DNA of 64,000 bases from Delphinus delphis (GCF_949987515.2 NC_082696.1:61078447-61142446); one strand, 5' to 3'; positions 12,330 to 22,885 are shown, numbered from the stretch's first letter. Notes: a model not told the origin generated them from the sequence alone. Translations and numbers: made by a program.

Positions 12330-12930
12330 GTTTAGAAAGCTCATAAAGAGATTTCCACTTTTGGAAACTTAGAATAGATATATTCTTCCCCATTCCCCCA
12401 CTAAGTACAGTTAAAATCCTTTGACATAATATATAATGCAAATTTAGGCAGACTCTAGAAAAGATGGAGAGAAGACAGCAGACAGTCTAGGGATATTGTA
12501 ATTGAGTAATGACATAGTGATGGGTTCTTTGGATTTTCTCTGCTTGATATATGACAGATTTGGTTCTGGGGAACCAGCAATCCTGAAACACCAACACACA
12601 GACAAAAATAGCCCCAAGAAAAGCTCATTCTTTCTAGCCAAAGGTCCAGGAAAAGGGAAGCCTGCAAGACAGATAAATTTTAGCCAATAACTGCTCTAGC
12701 TCAGCAAAACACCAGAGAAAAAACCGTGGCGCCACTCCTATCCTTACTGAAAAGGCTGAGTCTGGAACCTTCCTGTCCATTCTCACCAGAGTATAAGATA
12801 CCGCTTGCCCCGCTATCACCCTGCCAGTGTGGTGTCAGAGAAGGCCAGGTGGAGAGCCGTCATTTTTTTTCCCCCTACAAGCCAGTAAGAGGCCCTTTGC
12901 ACCAGCTAATAATCCTATGTAATTCAGAAT
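12330..12930 (+). mobile_element. L1M 5'-UTR fragment
   Basis: Resembles an old L1M 5' UTR: CAGTTAAAATCCTTTGACAT, GGCAGACTCTAGAAAAGATG, CTGGGGAACCAGCAATCCTG and AAGGGAAGCCTGCAAGACAG in order, then a GTGGCGCCACTCCTATCC segment. Neither ORF1 nor ORF2 follows, so this is an isolated 5' piece. Identification is by recall of the family, not a search. Confidence 0.55.
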
Positions 12931-13204
12931 CGAGTATACTTTATTGAAAAATTTTTTGGTTGACATGTAATCCAACTGGACATTTTTAAGTTGCTAGAAA
13001 TGGAGTCACTAGCAGTATTTAAGTCTTTGCAAATTTGTGAAATAATTTCTTGTGAGACCTTCAAATACTCGAAAATTAAAAGCATAATGGTATAAGCCAT
13101 CATATCTTTTACAACTCAGGTCTTCCCTTCTGATTACTTGAGGCGCCCATTTGAATGCCTTGCACATAGTATATCTGGAATATGTGCCTGCTGAATTGAG
13201 ATGG

Positions 13205-13345
13205 CTTGGTGTTGTAGAAACAGCATGGACCTGGGAACATGAAAATTGTGTTCTAGGCCTAGATCTAATAGAATTAGCTGTGTGACCTAAGTAAATCATT
13301 TGTTGATCTTATCCTTTGATTTCTTTGTACATTAAATTCAGAGAT
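13205..13345 (+). repeat. MIR SINE
   Basis: Contains GTAGAAACAGCATGGACCTG, a degraded TTCTAGGCCTAGATCTAA head and TAGCTGTGTGACCTAAGTAA, a MIR 5' and core segment without the 3' end. Confidence 0.7.
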
Positions 13346-13473
13346 GGAGAAAGAACATACTAACTTATCTCTAAGTCTTCTTGTATTGCCTTGTGACCCA
13401 ATAAATACTATTAACCTATTTCCAGACTCTTACAATAATTTCCAGACTGATCTCTACTCTTCAAATTTCACAT

Positions 13474-13885
13474 TGTTAAAAAACAAAATTCAGCTGAGTA
13501 AATTTTAAAGATCTTATAGGCCTTATTCAACAATTCATAAATTGGGCAGCAGCCATCTAACATATAGAAAGGAGCTCCTAGGCGCTGAACAAAATGAAAA
13601 GACTGAAAGGCAGAATGGAGCAGGAATAAAAACGTTATGCCAGGCAAAAGTGAATTGATTATTGCAAGATTACTTCCTTTAGAGGATGGTAGAGGTTTAT
13701 CGGGTAGATGACCTAACTAGTGCTGATAAGGCAATTCCTGATTGACTGGCTTAAGATTCCTTTTCTGGGAGAGCTGAAATTGTAATTAAGTTAGGTCTTG
13801 GTTTGATGACATGGGGCTTAGCATCAGTGACTCCATTTTGGGTCTGTTCTCTTGTTTTTGATGATATCTATTCATTGCTCCAGTT
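13474..13885 (+). repeat. LTR-like repeat, ERVL class suspected
   Basis: Starts TGTTAAAAAACAAAATTCAG and continues through GATTGACTGGCTTAAGATTC and AGCATCAGTGACTCCATTTT. I recognise this as a widespread old mammalian solo-LTR sequence but cannot fix the subfamily. The 3' end is not sharply defined. Confidence 0.5.
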
Positions 13886-13984
13886 AATCTTCCTGAAAGA
13901 TTTGCTTGATCATTTCATTTACTGTTATTAAAATCAAAACAAGAAAAACAAACAAAATCTCTCTACTATGCACTAAACAAAACT

Positions 13985-14165
13985 TAAAACCCAGACTTTC
14001 AGTTTGGCTTTATAAAATCCCCATGAACCATCACCTGTCATCATTCCCTGCAACAACAGGATTCTAGCCTGACCCATTGCTGCCACTCACCAGGCACAGC
14101 TAAGCTCTGCTTCTGTGTCTTTGACGTATAACATCCCTTCTACCTAGAATGCCTCTCCTTTCCTT
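13985..14165 (+). mobile_element. L2 LINE fragment
   Basis: Ends in TACCTAGAATGCCTCTCCTT, the L2 segment that precedes its 3' UTR. The preceding pyrimidine-rich text (ATCACCTGTCATCATTCC) is compatible. Strongly diverged. Confidence 0.5.
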
Positions 14166-14184
14166 TTCCTTTTCCATTTTTCTG

Positions 14185-14375
14185 CTTACAATAGCTCATA
14201 CTTATTGAGGGCTCTTTTATACTAGCAAACACACTAAAACTTTTACTGCATATTCTCATTTTTAATTCTCACAATGACCCTCTCAAATTGGCCCATTTTA
14301 CTAATAAGAAAACTGAGACACAGAGGTTAAATGAGTTTTCCAAGGTCAAGCAGACAATATACTAGCAAATGGGGA
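14185..14375 (-). repeat. MIR SINE, reverse orientation
   Basis: Plus strand shows CTCACAATGACCCTCTC, TTTTACTAATAAGAAAACTG and GAGACACAGAGGTTAAATGA followed by CCAAGGTCAAGCAGACA, the reversed MIR pattern. Confidence 0.8.
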
Positions 14376-15480
14376 AATGAGAAAATGTCTGTATTGTAAG
14401 TTAAATGAGTACATAAACTTCAACAGGAGATGAAAGGAAAGGTCATCACGTTGGTTTCTAAGATTATAGTAATATCTACCTCAAAAATAATTTAAATTTT
14501 ACAAAGAACTTTCATATTCTCTGTCCTATTTTATTTTATTTATTTATTTTAAATTCAATGTCAGCAGAACCTTAGGTTTAGGAGAAAAAAAACATGTAAT
14601 GGAATTAAGAGAATACCATTTGAAAACTTAATAATTACTTTCCAAATTGAACATAAAGCTTAAAATAAAATGATTATTTCATATTACTTTTTGGTTGTAA
14701 TAAAAAGCATATTTTTAAAAAACTGTAAAGAACTTCAATAGAACATTGATTTCCTTAAAGAAGGTATGGAAATCTTGATGTTTAAAAAATTTAAACATAA
14801 AATCGTAAGTTTAGTTGAATATAATAAGTCCCTCCACCTCATCACAATGCCTGCCTAATTGGAGGGTAAGTTTGGTGTTATTAAAGCTTATCCCTATATA
14901 TATATTTTAATTTTGAGCCTTCAACCAGTTGACTAGGGTAGGCTTTCAAAAGATTTGAGAGGCCTTTGTTTGTTGAACAAATACTTTATATTCACCATTG
15001 GAAAATAGGTTAAGCCTGCTGTGTCAATTAGCTTAATTGATGGGAACTTCAATTGGTCCTGGGGTGCGTTAATTTTCTGAGGCGAACCTGTTGAGAGAAC
15101 TACTTAGAGAAACTTTCACAGTTGGGAGAGCTTTCAAATGCACTTGACTTAATCTAAGATCCAGTTACCATACTTTCACGCATATTAAATGCCCCAAATC
15201 CTCCTTGTGTCAACACCTTTGATATCAAGACCATCTTTGTTTCCTTCTGCCTGCAGTTTTCTTTATCTTCCTCCCACTTAGACAAGAAGGACAAGATTTG
15301 TCCTGATCCCTCCAAGGGGTAAAATTAAGACCAGTAGCTTGACAAGTGCTATTTAGTGTAAGAACGTTCTCAAGGTTGTCTGTATGTATGATAGCATGTG
15401 TAGTTTGGGGGTGGGTCATAAATATATATGTGTTTGTGGGTGGGTGCATACACACAGCTGTGTAGCTCTTTTACATATAT
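14376..15480. other. Non-coding stretch, nothing recognised
   Basis: AT-rich sequence with a short TTTAT-rich run near 14530. No gene or repeat family identified. Confidence 0.5.
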
Positions 15481-15484
15481 CATG

Positions 15485-15582
15485 ACACAGCATCCTAGCA
15501 AACCTGTAAACTATTTATCTCATCTTATAAATGGAATAACAAACCTTATGCAAGGTTGCATAGCAGAGCCAGGATTTAATTC
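15485..15582 (-). repeat. MIR SINE fragment abutting the BRCA2-like 3' end
   Basis: Reversed MIR: TATCTCATCTTATAAATGGA, GCAAGGTTGCATAGCAGAGC and CAGGATTTAATTCC. It joins the end of the BRCA2-like 3' UTR with no clear gap, so it marks the outer edge of the recognisable BRCA2 homology. Confidence 0.65.
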
Positions 15583-16976
15583 CAATATCAAAAACTGAGA
15601 TCTTTTCTCTACATCATCTGCAGTCCAGACGATCATTTTGTTAAAAAACAAAAACAAATTAACACTATGAAATCTTCTGATTTAAAATCTGCTTCTGATT
15701 TAAAATATTTGAACTTTTAATAAATAATTTAATTTTACAGATCACATTGGAATCATAAAAGGGAAGTACATTGAGGGTTCTATTTTTCTTGTAGTCACGC
15801 TGACTTAAGGATGAGGAATTGGTCAAAAGAAAACACCACTGTAATATCTTACTCATCCTGACTTTTTTGATCAGGATAAAACTGTATTAGAACCAACATG
15901 TGCATTAAGGAAAACTGGTTCTTAGTGGGTTACCTCTTAAAAACAAACCTAAAATAGGAACTAAACTAAGAGGAATTGTATGAGTCAAAATAACTGCACT
16001 TAGAAACCTAGTTTCTTTTAGTTATAAGGACACAATCTAAAAGAAACAGGTATGTTTACTTCGTTTGTAAAATCATACTTATAGTGACCAAATCTAGTCA
16101 TAAAGATTTAAAGGAGATTTTTTTCTTGATTAGTTAATAAATATACAGTCACAGTTTTAAGATATATAATTGAAATGAGTATACCAATATAGAAGCAGGC
16201 AAAGAGCATTGCTGTGATATACAAGCACGTAGATGCATTTTGAACGTTTTCCTTTCTTTTCTCATTATGCAAATTCTGATGTAGCATTTGAAATCGTATA
16301 TGTTTTACAAACTGGAAAGGTTGAGTCAATACCTAATTTATCATCGTTTTGGTTTATTGTCGACTTTGCAGTCTCTTGGATATATTTTTTATTGTACTTG
16401 TGTCCTGCATATTAGTCTTCTGTTCTTCAGTCCTGGCTGGGGAATTCCCTCATTCTTTGATCACAGATGCAGTGTAAGGCCTTTTCAGTCCGAGATGATC
16501 TTTTGGACCAGTGGGAGCAGTCCTAGTGGACCCATTGATGGATGTAAGTTGATTTTCTCCTGCTGAACCAGACAAAAGGGCTTGGGTATTTATCAAGACA
16601 AGTTCTTCATCAGCTATTGAATCACCTTCCAAAAGAGAGATGTCATTAAATTTTTTAAGTGGAGTCATCTGAGGAGAATTCAATTCTTTTTTCTTCATAG
16701 GTGTTTCATATTTGGTGCCACAACTCCATGGTGGCTGAAATGCCTTCTGTGCAGCTGGAGAAACAAATGTACAAATGGGACTGACAGGTGGAGGTACAGG
16801 CAATCTGCTCAAGAAATCCAAGGCTCTTCTCTTTTTGCAGTTTTTTGGGTCATCAGTCTCTTTCTCCCCTTTGCAACAAGACTTTGAAGTCATTTGGGCT
16901 GCTACAGGTGTGGAGAAAGACTTCCCTTTGAGCTTACAAAGTGGTAACTGTCTCATGAAAGGCAGAGCAGCACATG
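15583..16976 (-). pseudogene. BRCA2: BRCA2 terminal exon and 3' UTR, displaced and broken copy
   Basis: BRCA2 is the RAD51 loader of homologous recombination; its last exon encodes a C-terminal RAD51-binding segment and a nuclear localisation signal. Translating minus from about 16950 gives hallmark stretches: [56 protein letters not shown] and [18 protein letters not shown]. The frame stays open to a TGA at 16450-16452, about 25 codons before the human end. Beyond it, minus-strand sequence still matches the human 3' UTR as I recall it (for example TTAACTAATCAAGAAAAA) down to about 15583. The first 40 bp after the exon-like boundary appear 11 nt shorter than human exon 27, which shifts the frame, and the last codons carry a 1-nt loss. 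The second basic cluster reads GLKRP. No exon 26, 25 or large exon 11 occurs upstream in the window. I infer a duplicated genomic fragment or truncated retrocopy rather than the working gene; a highly expanded real locus is less likely. Confidence 0.8.
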
Positions 16977-17107
16977 CTAAAAAATATTCAGGCATTTGTT
17001 GGAGAGATAGGAAGGCATTGGGCTAAGATCTTGAACATATCTTAGACCTGACAGCTCAGTCTCTTTCTGAAATGTCTGAAAATTAATGAGATCTATAAAC
17101 ATTCTTA
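16977..17107. other. Flank upstream of the BRCA2-like exon
   Basis: On the minus strand the sequence immediately before the exon-like start reads GAATATTTTTTAG, which resembles a 3' splice site at the place where human exon 27 begins. Further upstream no exon 26 is seen. This favours a DNA-level copy that includes intron sequence over a processed transcript, but does not prove it. Confidence 0.4.
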
Positions 17108-17212
17108 GGGGCTCTCTCTCTCTCTCTCTCTCTCCCTCCCCCCCTCCCCTTCCCTCCCTCCCCCCCTCCCCTTCCCTCCCTCCCTCCCTCCCCCCCTCCC
17201 CTCTCTCTTGTG
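17108..17212 (+). repeat. Polypyrimidine simple repeat (CT)n / (CCCTCC)n
   Basis: About 100 bp of almost pure pyrimidine: (CT)n from 17111 followed by repeated CCCTCCCCTTCCCTCC blocks. Long homopurine/homopyrimidine mirror-like tracts of this kind can form triplex DNA in vitro; no in vivo role is claimed. Two long glycine/glutamate/arginine-rich open frames on the minus strand are artefacts of this repeat. Confidence 0.95.
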
Positions 17213-17449
17213 GCATAAGGCCCATGTATAAGAAGTGATGAAGACAATAATAAGCAAAAATTTGGCCTCTGTAACCTAATCCTTTTTGGCTTTGCAGCTG
17301 ATTGCCAGGTTTCCTCCCAGCCACCCTTACCCTCCCTGCCTAAGGCTGTTGATTGGTCTAACACCTTAGCCTCCTTGCTCATCAGCATTCACGTCTACAG
17401 AACTTTTACATCAATTTCACTTAATGTAAAACCACCTTCTTATTACACT

Positions 17450-18160
17450 CTGAACATTTTCATCTCTCTAAGCGCCTGAAATTCTATGACTTTCAAATTT
17501 CTGTCTTCAATGGGAACCAGTGCCCTTTTGAATATATCTATTTCCCCAGTGGATCTCATTACCTGGATATATGGTTCTTCCAATCTAAAATGTCCAAAAT
17601 ATACACCATAATCTTTATCCTTGCATCTATCTCCTCTTCGATTCTATTAAACCGTAGCCCCAGGAGTCTTTGAATTTACCTTTGTCTCCTACTGTTTTCT
17701 AAACTACAGATCCAATTGGCCACAATTAGGTTAATTTAATGGGACTTTACCACTTATACATCTTTTGCCTCATCGGCCTTTTTCCTTTTGCTCTGAGACC
17801 AGGCTCTCTTCCCTTCTGGCCTGATCTACAGTAGTCACCTTCTTCAAGAGTTACTATTATAGAATAGATCTGATAATGTCTCTTCCAAGCTAAATTAATG
17901 TAAAATAAATATTATTTATGTGCATTACTTTTCCTTTTTGAAGTTGTAGAAAATATACAACTGTCTTGCCAAAGCCAGTTAATTGCAGAACTGAATATCA
18001 ATCCTTTCTTAATACAACCTCTTTCTACTACCCCAGGCTAGATCCATCAAAGACTCCTCTTTATATGTAGGCTGAAACTCTAATTCCTTTGAAATGGTCC
18101 ACCTTTAAAATTTCACCTTCTTTTACTCCCACACACTTAACTTATGCTTGTTTTCAAAAC
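17450..18160 (+). mobile_element. L2 LINE relic (3' half of ORF2)
   Basis: Degraded matches to L2 in the right order: AATCTAAAATGTCCAAAATA, then CCCCAGGAGTCTTTGAATTT, then a pyrimidine-rich tract ending near TCCTTTGAAATGGTCCACC. No open frame survives. Identification rests on recall of L2 phrases. Confidence 0.45.
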
Positions 18161-18389
18161 TACTTGTCATTTCCCTCAATGAGCAGATCTTCATAAATTC
18201 ATACATGCTCCATTGATTGTCATTAGAGAGGTCAGGAGTGTCCAGTCACTAATAATTAGACATCTCTGGGGGACTTGAATTCTCCATGAGCAAGGTTCAA
18301 GGGGCACGCCAGAACTCTGCAACCCCCAACACTCACAACTTTGTCACCAGCATTCCTTCTTGAGACCATCAGGAATGATTACATTGTGC

Positions 18390-19239
18390 TCTTTATTCCT
18401 TTTCATGTCATTACTATAGAAACCCTAGTCTCCTACATTAATGCTCATCCCTTGGAAATTTGAATTTTTACATTCTGAAAATTATCTTCTCTGACCTCAA
18501 CTCCCACTCCTCCCCTGCTGGAGGGAGATTTACATTTAGAGTCTTTTGTCATTAATCTATCACCACGTCTCTCTATTGATTCAACTATCATTCCCTAGGG
18601 TCACTAGTCCTCCTTCTTTGATGTCAGGGCTGGGTTCACTGTAGTTCTCTCCAACACTGCTATCAGAACTCTTTGAGATTTCGCTATCCATGAAGATCCT
18701 TCCAACATTCAGATCTCTCAGTAAATTGATCTCTTCCACTCTGCCATAGCCACACATTCTCATTATATCCTGGTGCTCATGACCGTCCAAAATCTCAACA
18801 TCACACCTCCCACTTCCTCTCTTTCTGGCTCATTCCCTCTAGTGCTCCAACTCTAAAAATCCTCCAAAAATAAGAAAATATCTGATTTTATGACTTCTCA
18901 GTGTCTGTTAGCTCCTTAAATTCTCACTTCCCTCCTTATTTAGATTAAATTTCCTAGTCAGTTATTACAGTGGTTCTGCTTCCTTTCATATACACTCAAC
19001 CTCCTTGCCCTCCATGCAGAGGAATACGTCTGGATAAAAAATACCATCATGCTGACTGGACACTCTTTATAATTATGATCATTAACCTCAAGTGGTTTCT
19101 TAATGCTGCCCAGTAAGCATACTTCATTTTGCTATTACTATTCACAATTCCACTCTACTATGACACTGTTTCATAGCTTTTCTTTTCTCAAACTTCCAAA
19201 ATCTCCCCTCTCATCATCATTCTCAGCTGATCATGTGCC
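18390..19239 (+). mobile_element. L2 LINE relic (5' part of ORF2)
   Basis: Pyrimidine-rich text with AAAATCTCAACATCACACCT and CCCACTTCCTCTCTTTCTGG resembles the L2 endonuclease-side coding region. It probably belongs with the L2 pieces at 20.3-20.8 and 21.3-21.5 kb, separated by later insertions. Confidence 0.4.
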
Positions 19240-19247
19240 TGCTATTT

Positions 19248-20255
19248 CAGAGTCAGCCACGTAATTTGCAAGATGAAATACAAAATAAAAATGCAGCGCC
19301 TCTTATTTAAAAAGCAGGAAAAAAAGTGACATTAAAAGTACGAAAATATAAAAACTTTTCCTTTCATGGTCTCTCACAATGTCGTGGCATTTTTACTTTG
19401 TAGTTAATCTTGTCCCAAGTAAAGAAAAATTTTAAAAGTTTAATTTATTATCATGAATTTTACCATTCATCTTTATATTTTGCAATGCCAGTTTTAAGTG
19501 CAAAAATAAGATTATTTAACTTGTATGAAGAATCATCAAAATTACAAAATTTACATTTTGTGGTTTATATATGCATATGTATTTTATTTTTATCAGAATA
19601 GAGGAAATGTTGCACAAAACTAACCAAATATTTTCTTTTCCCTTCTTTTTTCGTGCACATTCTGTCTAAAGTCTCTACTTCAGCTTACTGCCGAGTGAGG
19701 AAAAACTGAAAGAAAAAGAAGTATGGGTTGCCCTGTGTTTCCCTTTCACGTCATCATTTTCAGTGTAAGTAGTCAGCTACTACAGCGAAGTAACTTGAAT
19801 AAGAAAAGATATAACAGGTTCCTTAATTTTTTGTGTTTCTTGGATCACTATTGCCTTTTTTCTGAGTTGGCAGCAAGTTCTTGTACAAACTGAAAGTGTG
19901 GCTTCTTGGGCTGTCCGTGTCCCAGGCTTTCCCAGTTGTAGGCTGGCCTACCTTGTACTTGCTTTGAGTCTTGCTGAATTCCCACGCATAGTGAATCCAC
20001 TGGAGTTCTGTGTTCACAGGGCATCATGAATACTATATGTGAAGGGGGTAGCAAGAAACAGAAGATGCACATATTGTGTGTATCTCCTCTGCTCACCCTC
20101 ATGTTCCTTTGACTCATTGGACTTTACGAAAGTTCAAAGATAAATCTTTTAAGAATTTTATAACATCAACAACAGAGATTTAAAATTTGTGGGACCCTTC
20201 TGTGCATCGGGTCCTATGCCGTCGTGTGGGTTGCATACCCATGAGCCTGGACCTG
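19248..20255 (+). mobile_element. hAT-like (Charlie type) DNA transposon, about 1 kb
   Basis: The left end CAGAGTCAGCCACGTAATTT and the right end, whose complement starts CAGGTCCAGGCTCATGGGTA, are imperfect inverted repeats. They sit beside the family phrases AAATGCAGCGCCTCTTATTT (left) and GGTCCTATGCCGTCGTGTGG (right). The flanking 8-mers TGCTATTT (19240) and TCCTGTTT (20256) agree at 6 of 8, as expected for an old hAT target duplication. No transposase motif is recognisable; the two overlapping open frames near 19.8-20.1 kb on the minus strand match nothing I know. Confidence 0.65.
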
Positions 20256-20289
20256 TCCTGTTTCATGAGAAATAGAAATAATCAGAAGA

Positions 20290-20807
20290 GAACTTTCATC
20301 ATCTCCTGCTACTACACTCTCACCCCAACTTACCTCTCAACCCATACCCTCAGCTTCCCACCTGTTTGGTGAACCATCCACACTCCTGTTTGAATTCAAC
20401 CCCTCCACGTCTATGCTGGATCTCTTACATTCCAACTATTCAAAATGTTGCATTTCTCCTTTTTCTCTTGTTCATCTCTCTGCTGGATCATTCTCATCAG
20501 CAAACATATTGTTATCTATCCCATATTAAAATTTTCTCTTGACTCCGTCACACAATCAAGCTACCATGCTATACATCTCCCCATCTTTAAAGTAAAAAAT
20601 TCCTCAAAGAATTGTTTATTCTTACTGCATCCAGTATCTCTCCTCACGTTCCCACTTGAATTCACTCCAATCAGGTACCGCCATCCAAACCACCTGTGAT
20701 CATTAGTGGCATTGTTTTGCTAATTCCAGTGGTCAGTTTGTAGTCAAATTCTCATTTATTTTGTCCATTGCAACATTCTCTCATTTTTGATACCCTCTTT
20801 TTAGTTA
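20290..20807 (+). mobile_element. L2 LINE relic (reverse transcriptase region)
   Basis: Matches L2 in order: CTGGATCATTCTCATCAGCA, TCTATCCCATATTAAAATTT, AGAATTGTTTATTCTTACTG and GAATTCACTCCAATCAGGTA. The element is cut by the repeat at 20.81-21.27 kb and resumes after it. Confidence 0.65.
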
Positions 20808-20814
20808 GCTTCTG

Positions 20815-21270
20815 TGATGGTTAGTTTTATGTGTCAGTTTGGCTAGGCTATGGTCCCTAGATATTTGGTCAAACACCAGTTTGGATGTCGGTGTAAAGAT
20901 ATAATTTTAGATGAGATTAACATTTAAACCAATAGACTTGGAGTAAAGCAGATTACCCTCCATAATGTGAGTGGGCCTCATCCAAATAAAGGCCTTAGAG
21001 AAAAAAAGACTAAAGTTCCCCTAAGAAGAGGGAATTCTGCCTCTAGACTGCCTTTGGACTCAAGCGGCTATTCCCTGGGTCTCCAGCCTGCTGTACTACC
21101 CTGCAGATTTTGGATTTCCCACCCTCCACAATTGCGGGAGCAAGTTCATGGATAGATATAGATACAGATATAGATATGGATATAAATATGGATATAGAAA
21201 TAGATATGGATATAGAAATAGGTATAGCTATTTCCTATTGGTTCTGTGTCTAGAAACTCTAATAAGCTGC
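20815..21270 (+). repeat. Interspersed repeat, LTR-like, subfamily unresolved
   Basis: Starts TGTGATGGTTAGTTTTATGT, passes GTGAGTGGGCCTCATCCAAA and CCTGGGTCTCCAGCCTGC, and ends near CCTATTGGTTCTGTGTCTAG. This is a very common mammalian interspersed repeat; I am not sure whether it is best filed as a MaLR/ERVL LTR or another MER class. It interrupts an L2 element and is therefore younger than it. An expanded GATATA microsatellite sits in its tail. Confidence 0.6.
21152..21232 (+). repeat. (GATATA)n-like microsatellite
   Basis: About 80 bp of GATATA/GATATG/GAAATA units, expanded at the point where other copies of this repeat carry a short TATA-rich tail. Confidence 0.9.
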
Positions 21271-21314
21271 TAAGAATCCAAAGTCATCCACCCAGTTTTG
21301 ATCTTACCTCTCAA

Positions 21315-21472
21315 GCTACTCTGAGTTGCTGTGTTTTGTTTTCCATTTTTCCCCATTTTCCCTGATCTCTAAACTTTGGAGTACTGAAGGGTTTGTCCTT
21401 GGCATTATTGTCTCTGCTATTTACATTCATTCTCTTGGTGATCAAATCCAAATATACATTTTACCATATTTG
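21315..21472 (+). mobile_element. L2 LINE relic, continuation
   Basis: GGAGTACTGAAGGGTTTGTC followed by CATTCTCTTGGTGATCAAAT continues the L2 reverse transcriptase region after the repeat at 20.81-21.27 kb. Confidence 0.6.
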
Positions 21473-21589
21473 CTTTATTATTTCCTCTGTGCGTATATTG
21501 GGGGGAAGGTGTATAATTAATTTTTTGTACTATTTTACAGTAAGTCACACATGTTATTTCCCACTTTCCCAAAATACTTCAGTGTGCAT

Positions 21590-21935
21590 TTCCTAAAATC
21601 AAGGATATTCTCTTATATAACCATAATATAATTATCAAAATTATAATTGATATAATACCATTATTTAATGTAATAACTTCATTAAAATGTCATCAAATGT
21701 CCCACAAGTGTCCTTTATCACAACAGGGTCACATATCACATTCATTTGTCAAGTCTTTTGAGTTTCCTTTAATATGGAGCAATTCCTCAGTCCTTCTTTG
21801 TCTTTTGTGACATTGATATTTGAAAAGTACAGAGCATTGATTTCATAAAATGTCTCTCAAGTTGGGTTTTGTCTGATGTCTCCACATGATTATACTCAGG
21901 TTATGTATTTTTGGCAGAAGCACTGTGAATGACTG
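21590..21935 (-). mobile_element. L1M (MC/ME type) 3'-UTR fragment, reverse
   Basis: Plus strand shows CATCAAATGTCCCACAAGTG, TTTCCTTTAATATGGAGCAA, TCCTCAGTCCTTCTTTGTCT and TCTCAAGTTGGGTTTTGTCT, the reversed 3' UTR of old L1M families. Confidence 0.65.
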
Positions 21936-21989
21936 CTTTTTGATTTCTAGCCTGAGCTCTTTGCCTTTCAGCAAGTAGCCTCAAAGTCA

Positions 21990-22329
21990 TTTTGTTAAGC
22001 GAGAATGAGATCATACTGGAGTAGGGTGGGCACTAATCCAATATGACGGGTGTCCTTATAAGAAGGGGGATTTTGGACACAGAAACACACATAGGGAGAA
22101 GGCCGTGTGAAGATGAAGGCAGTTATCAGGGTGATGCCTCTACAAGCCAAAGATTGCCAGCAACCCACCAGAAGCTAGGACAGAAACATGGAACTGATTC
22201 TCACTCATAACTCTCAGAAGGAACCAATCCTGTTGACACATCATTGATCTCCAACTTCTAGAACTGTGAGACAATACATTTTGTTGTTTAAGCCACCCAG
22301 TTTGTGGTACTTTATAATAGCAGCCCTAG
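21990..22329 (+). mobile_element. MLT1/MST-type MaLR LTR, 5' truncated
   Basis: Contains CACTAATCCAATATGACGGG, TGTCCTTATAAGAAGGGGGA, GAACTGTGAGACAATACATT and AGCCACCCAGTTTGTGGTAC, the second half of a MaLR LTR. The first 100 bp or so is missing. Confidence 0.85.
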
Positions 22330-22885
22330 CACAATAATAAACTACCCATCCATTCCACTCTTAGGTATTTACCCAAGAGAAACGGAAGTATATGTCCAAC
22401 AAAGAATTACACAGGGATGTTCACCACACGTTTATTTTTAATTGCCCCAAACCAGAAACAACTTAAATGTTCATCATCAGATTAATAGGTAAATAAAATA
22501 AATTGTACTTTGTTTATATAATGAAATATTATGCAGTAGTTAAAAGAACAAACTACTGACAGACACCAAATGAATGAATACATTAAAAAAAACTGCTGGA
22601 TGAAAGAAGTCAGGAATAAAAAATACATCCTACTATAATGATTCAATTTAAATGAAATTCTAGGAAATGCAAAACTAATTTATATAGTCAGAAATCTCAT
22701 CAGTGTTTGGGAGGACAGAGATTGACGGATTGACTGGGAAAGGGCACCAAGGGAGCTTTTTGTGGTGATGAAACTGTACCTTGATCACAGTGGTGCTTAT
22801 ATTTGTCAAAACTTATTGAATGCTACACTTAAAAATGGGAACTTTTATTTTGGAAGTTTGATTTTTAAAAATGTATGGTTAGTAA
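22330..22885 (+). mobile_element. Old L1M 3'-end fragment
   Basis: Degraded L1 3' sequence: GGTATTTACCCAAGAGAAAC, ATGTTCACCACACG, AATGAAATATTATGCAGTAG and a tail with ACTTATTGAATGCTACACTT. It starts exactly where the upstream MaLR LTR ends. Confidence 0.75.

Noticed and set aside
16977..17388. Two G/E/R-rich open frames of 101 and 115 codons on the minus strand
   Set aside because: Produced by the polypyrimidine tract at 17108-17212; low-complexity repeats of GEGGREG have no coding support.
19823..20117. Two overlapping minus-strand frames (64 and 89 codons), considered as missing BRCA2 exons 25 or 26
   Set aside because: The translations show no resemblance to BRCA2 and lie inside the hAT-like element.
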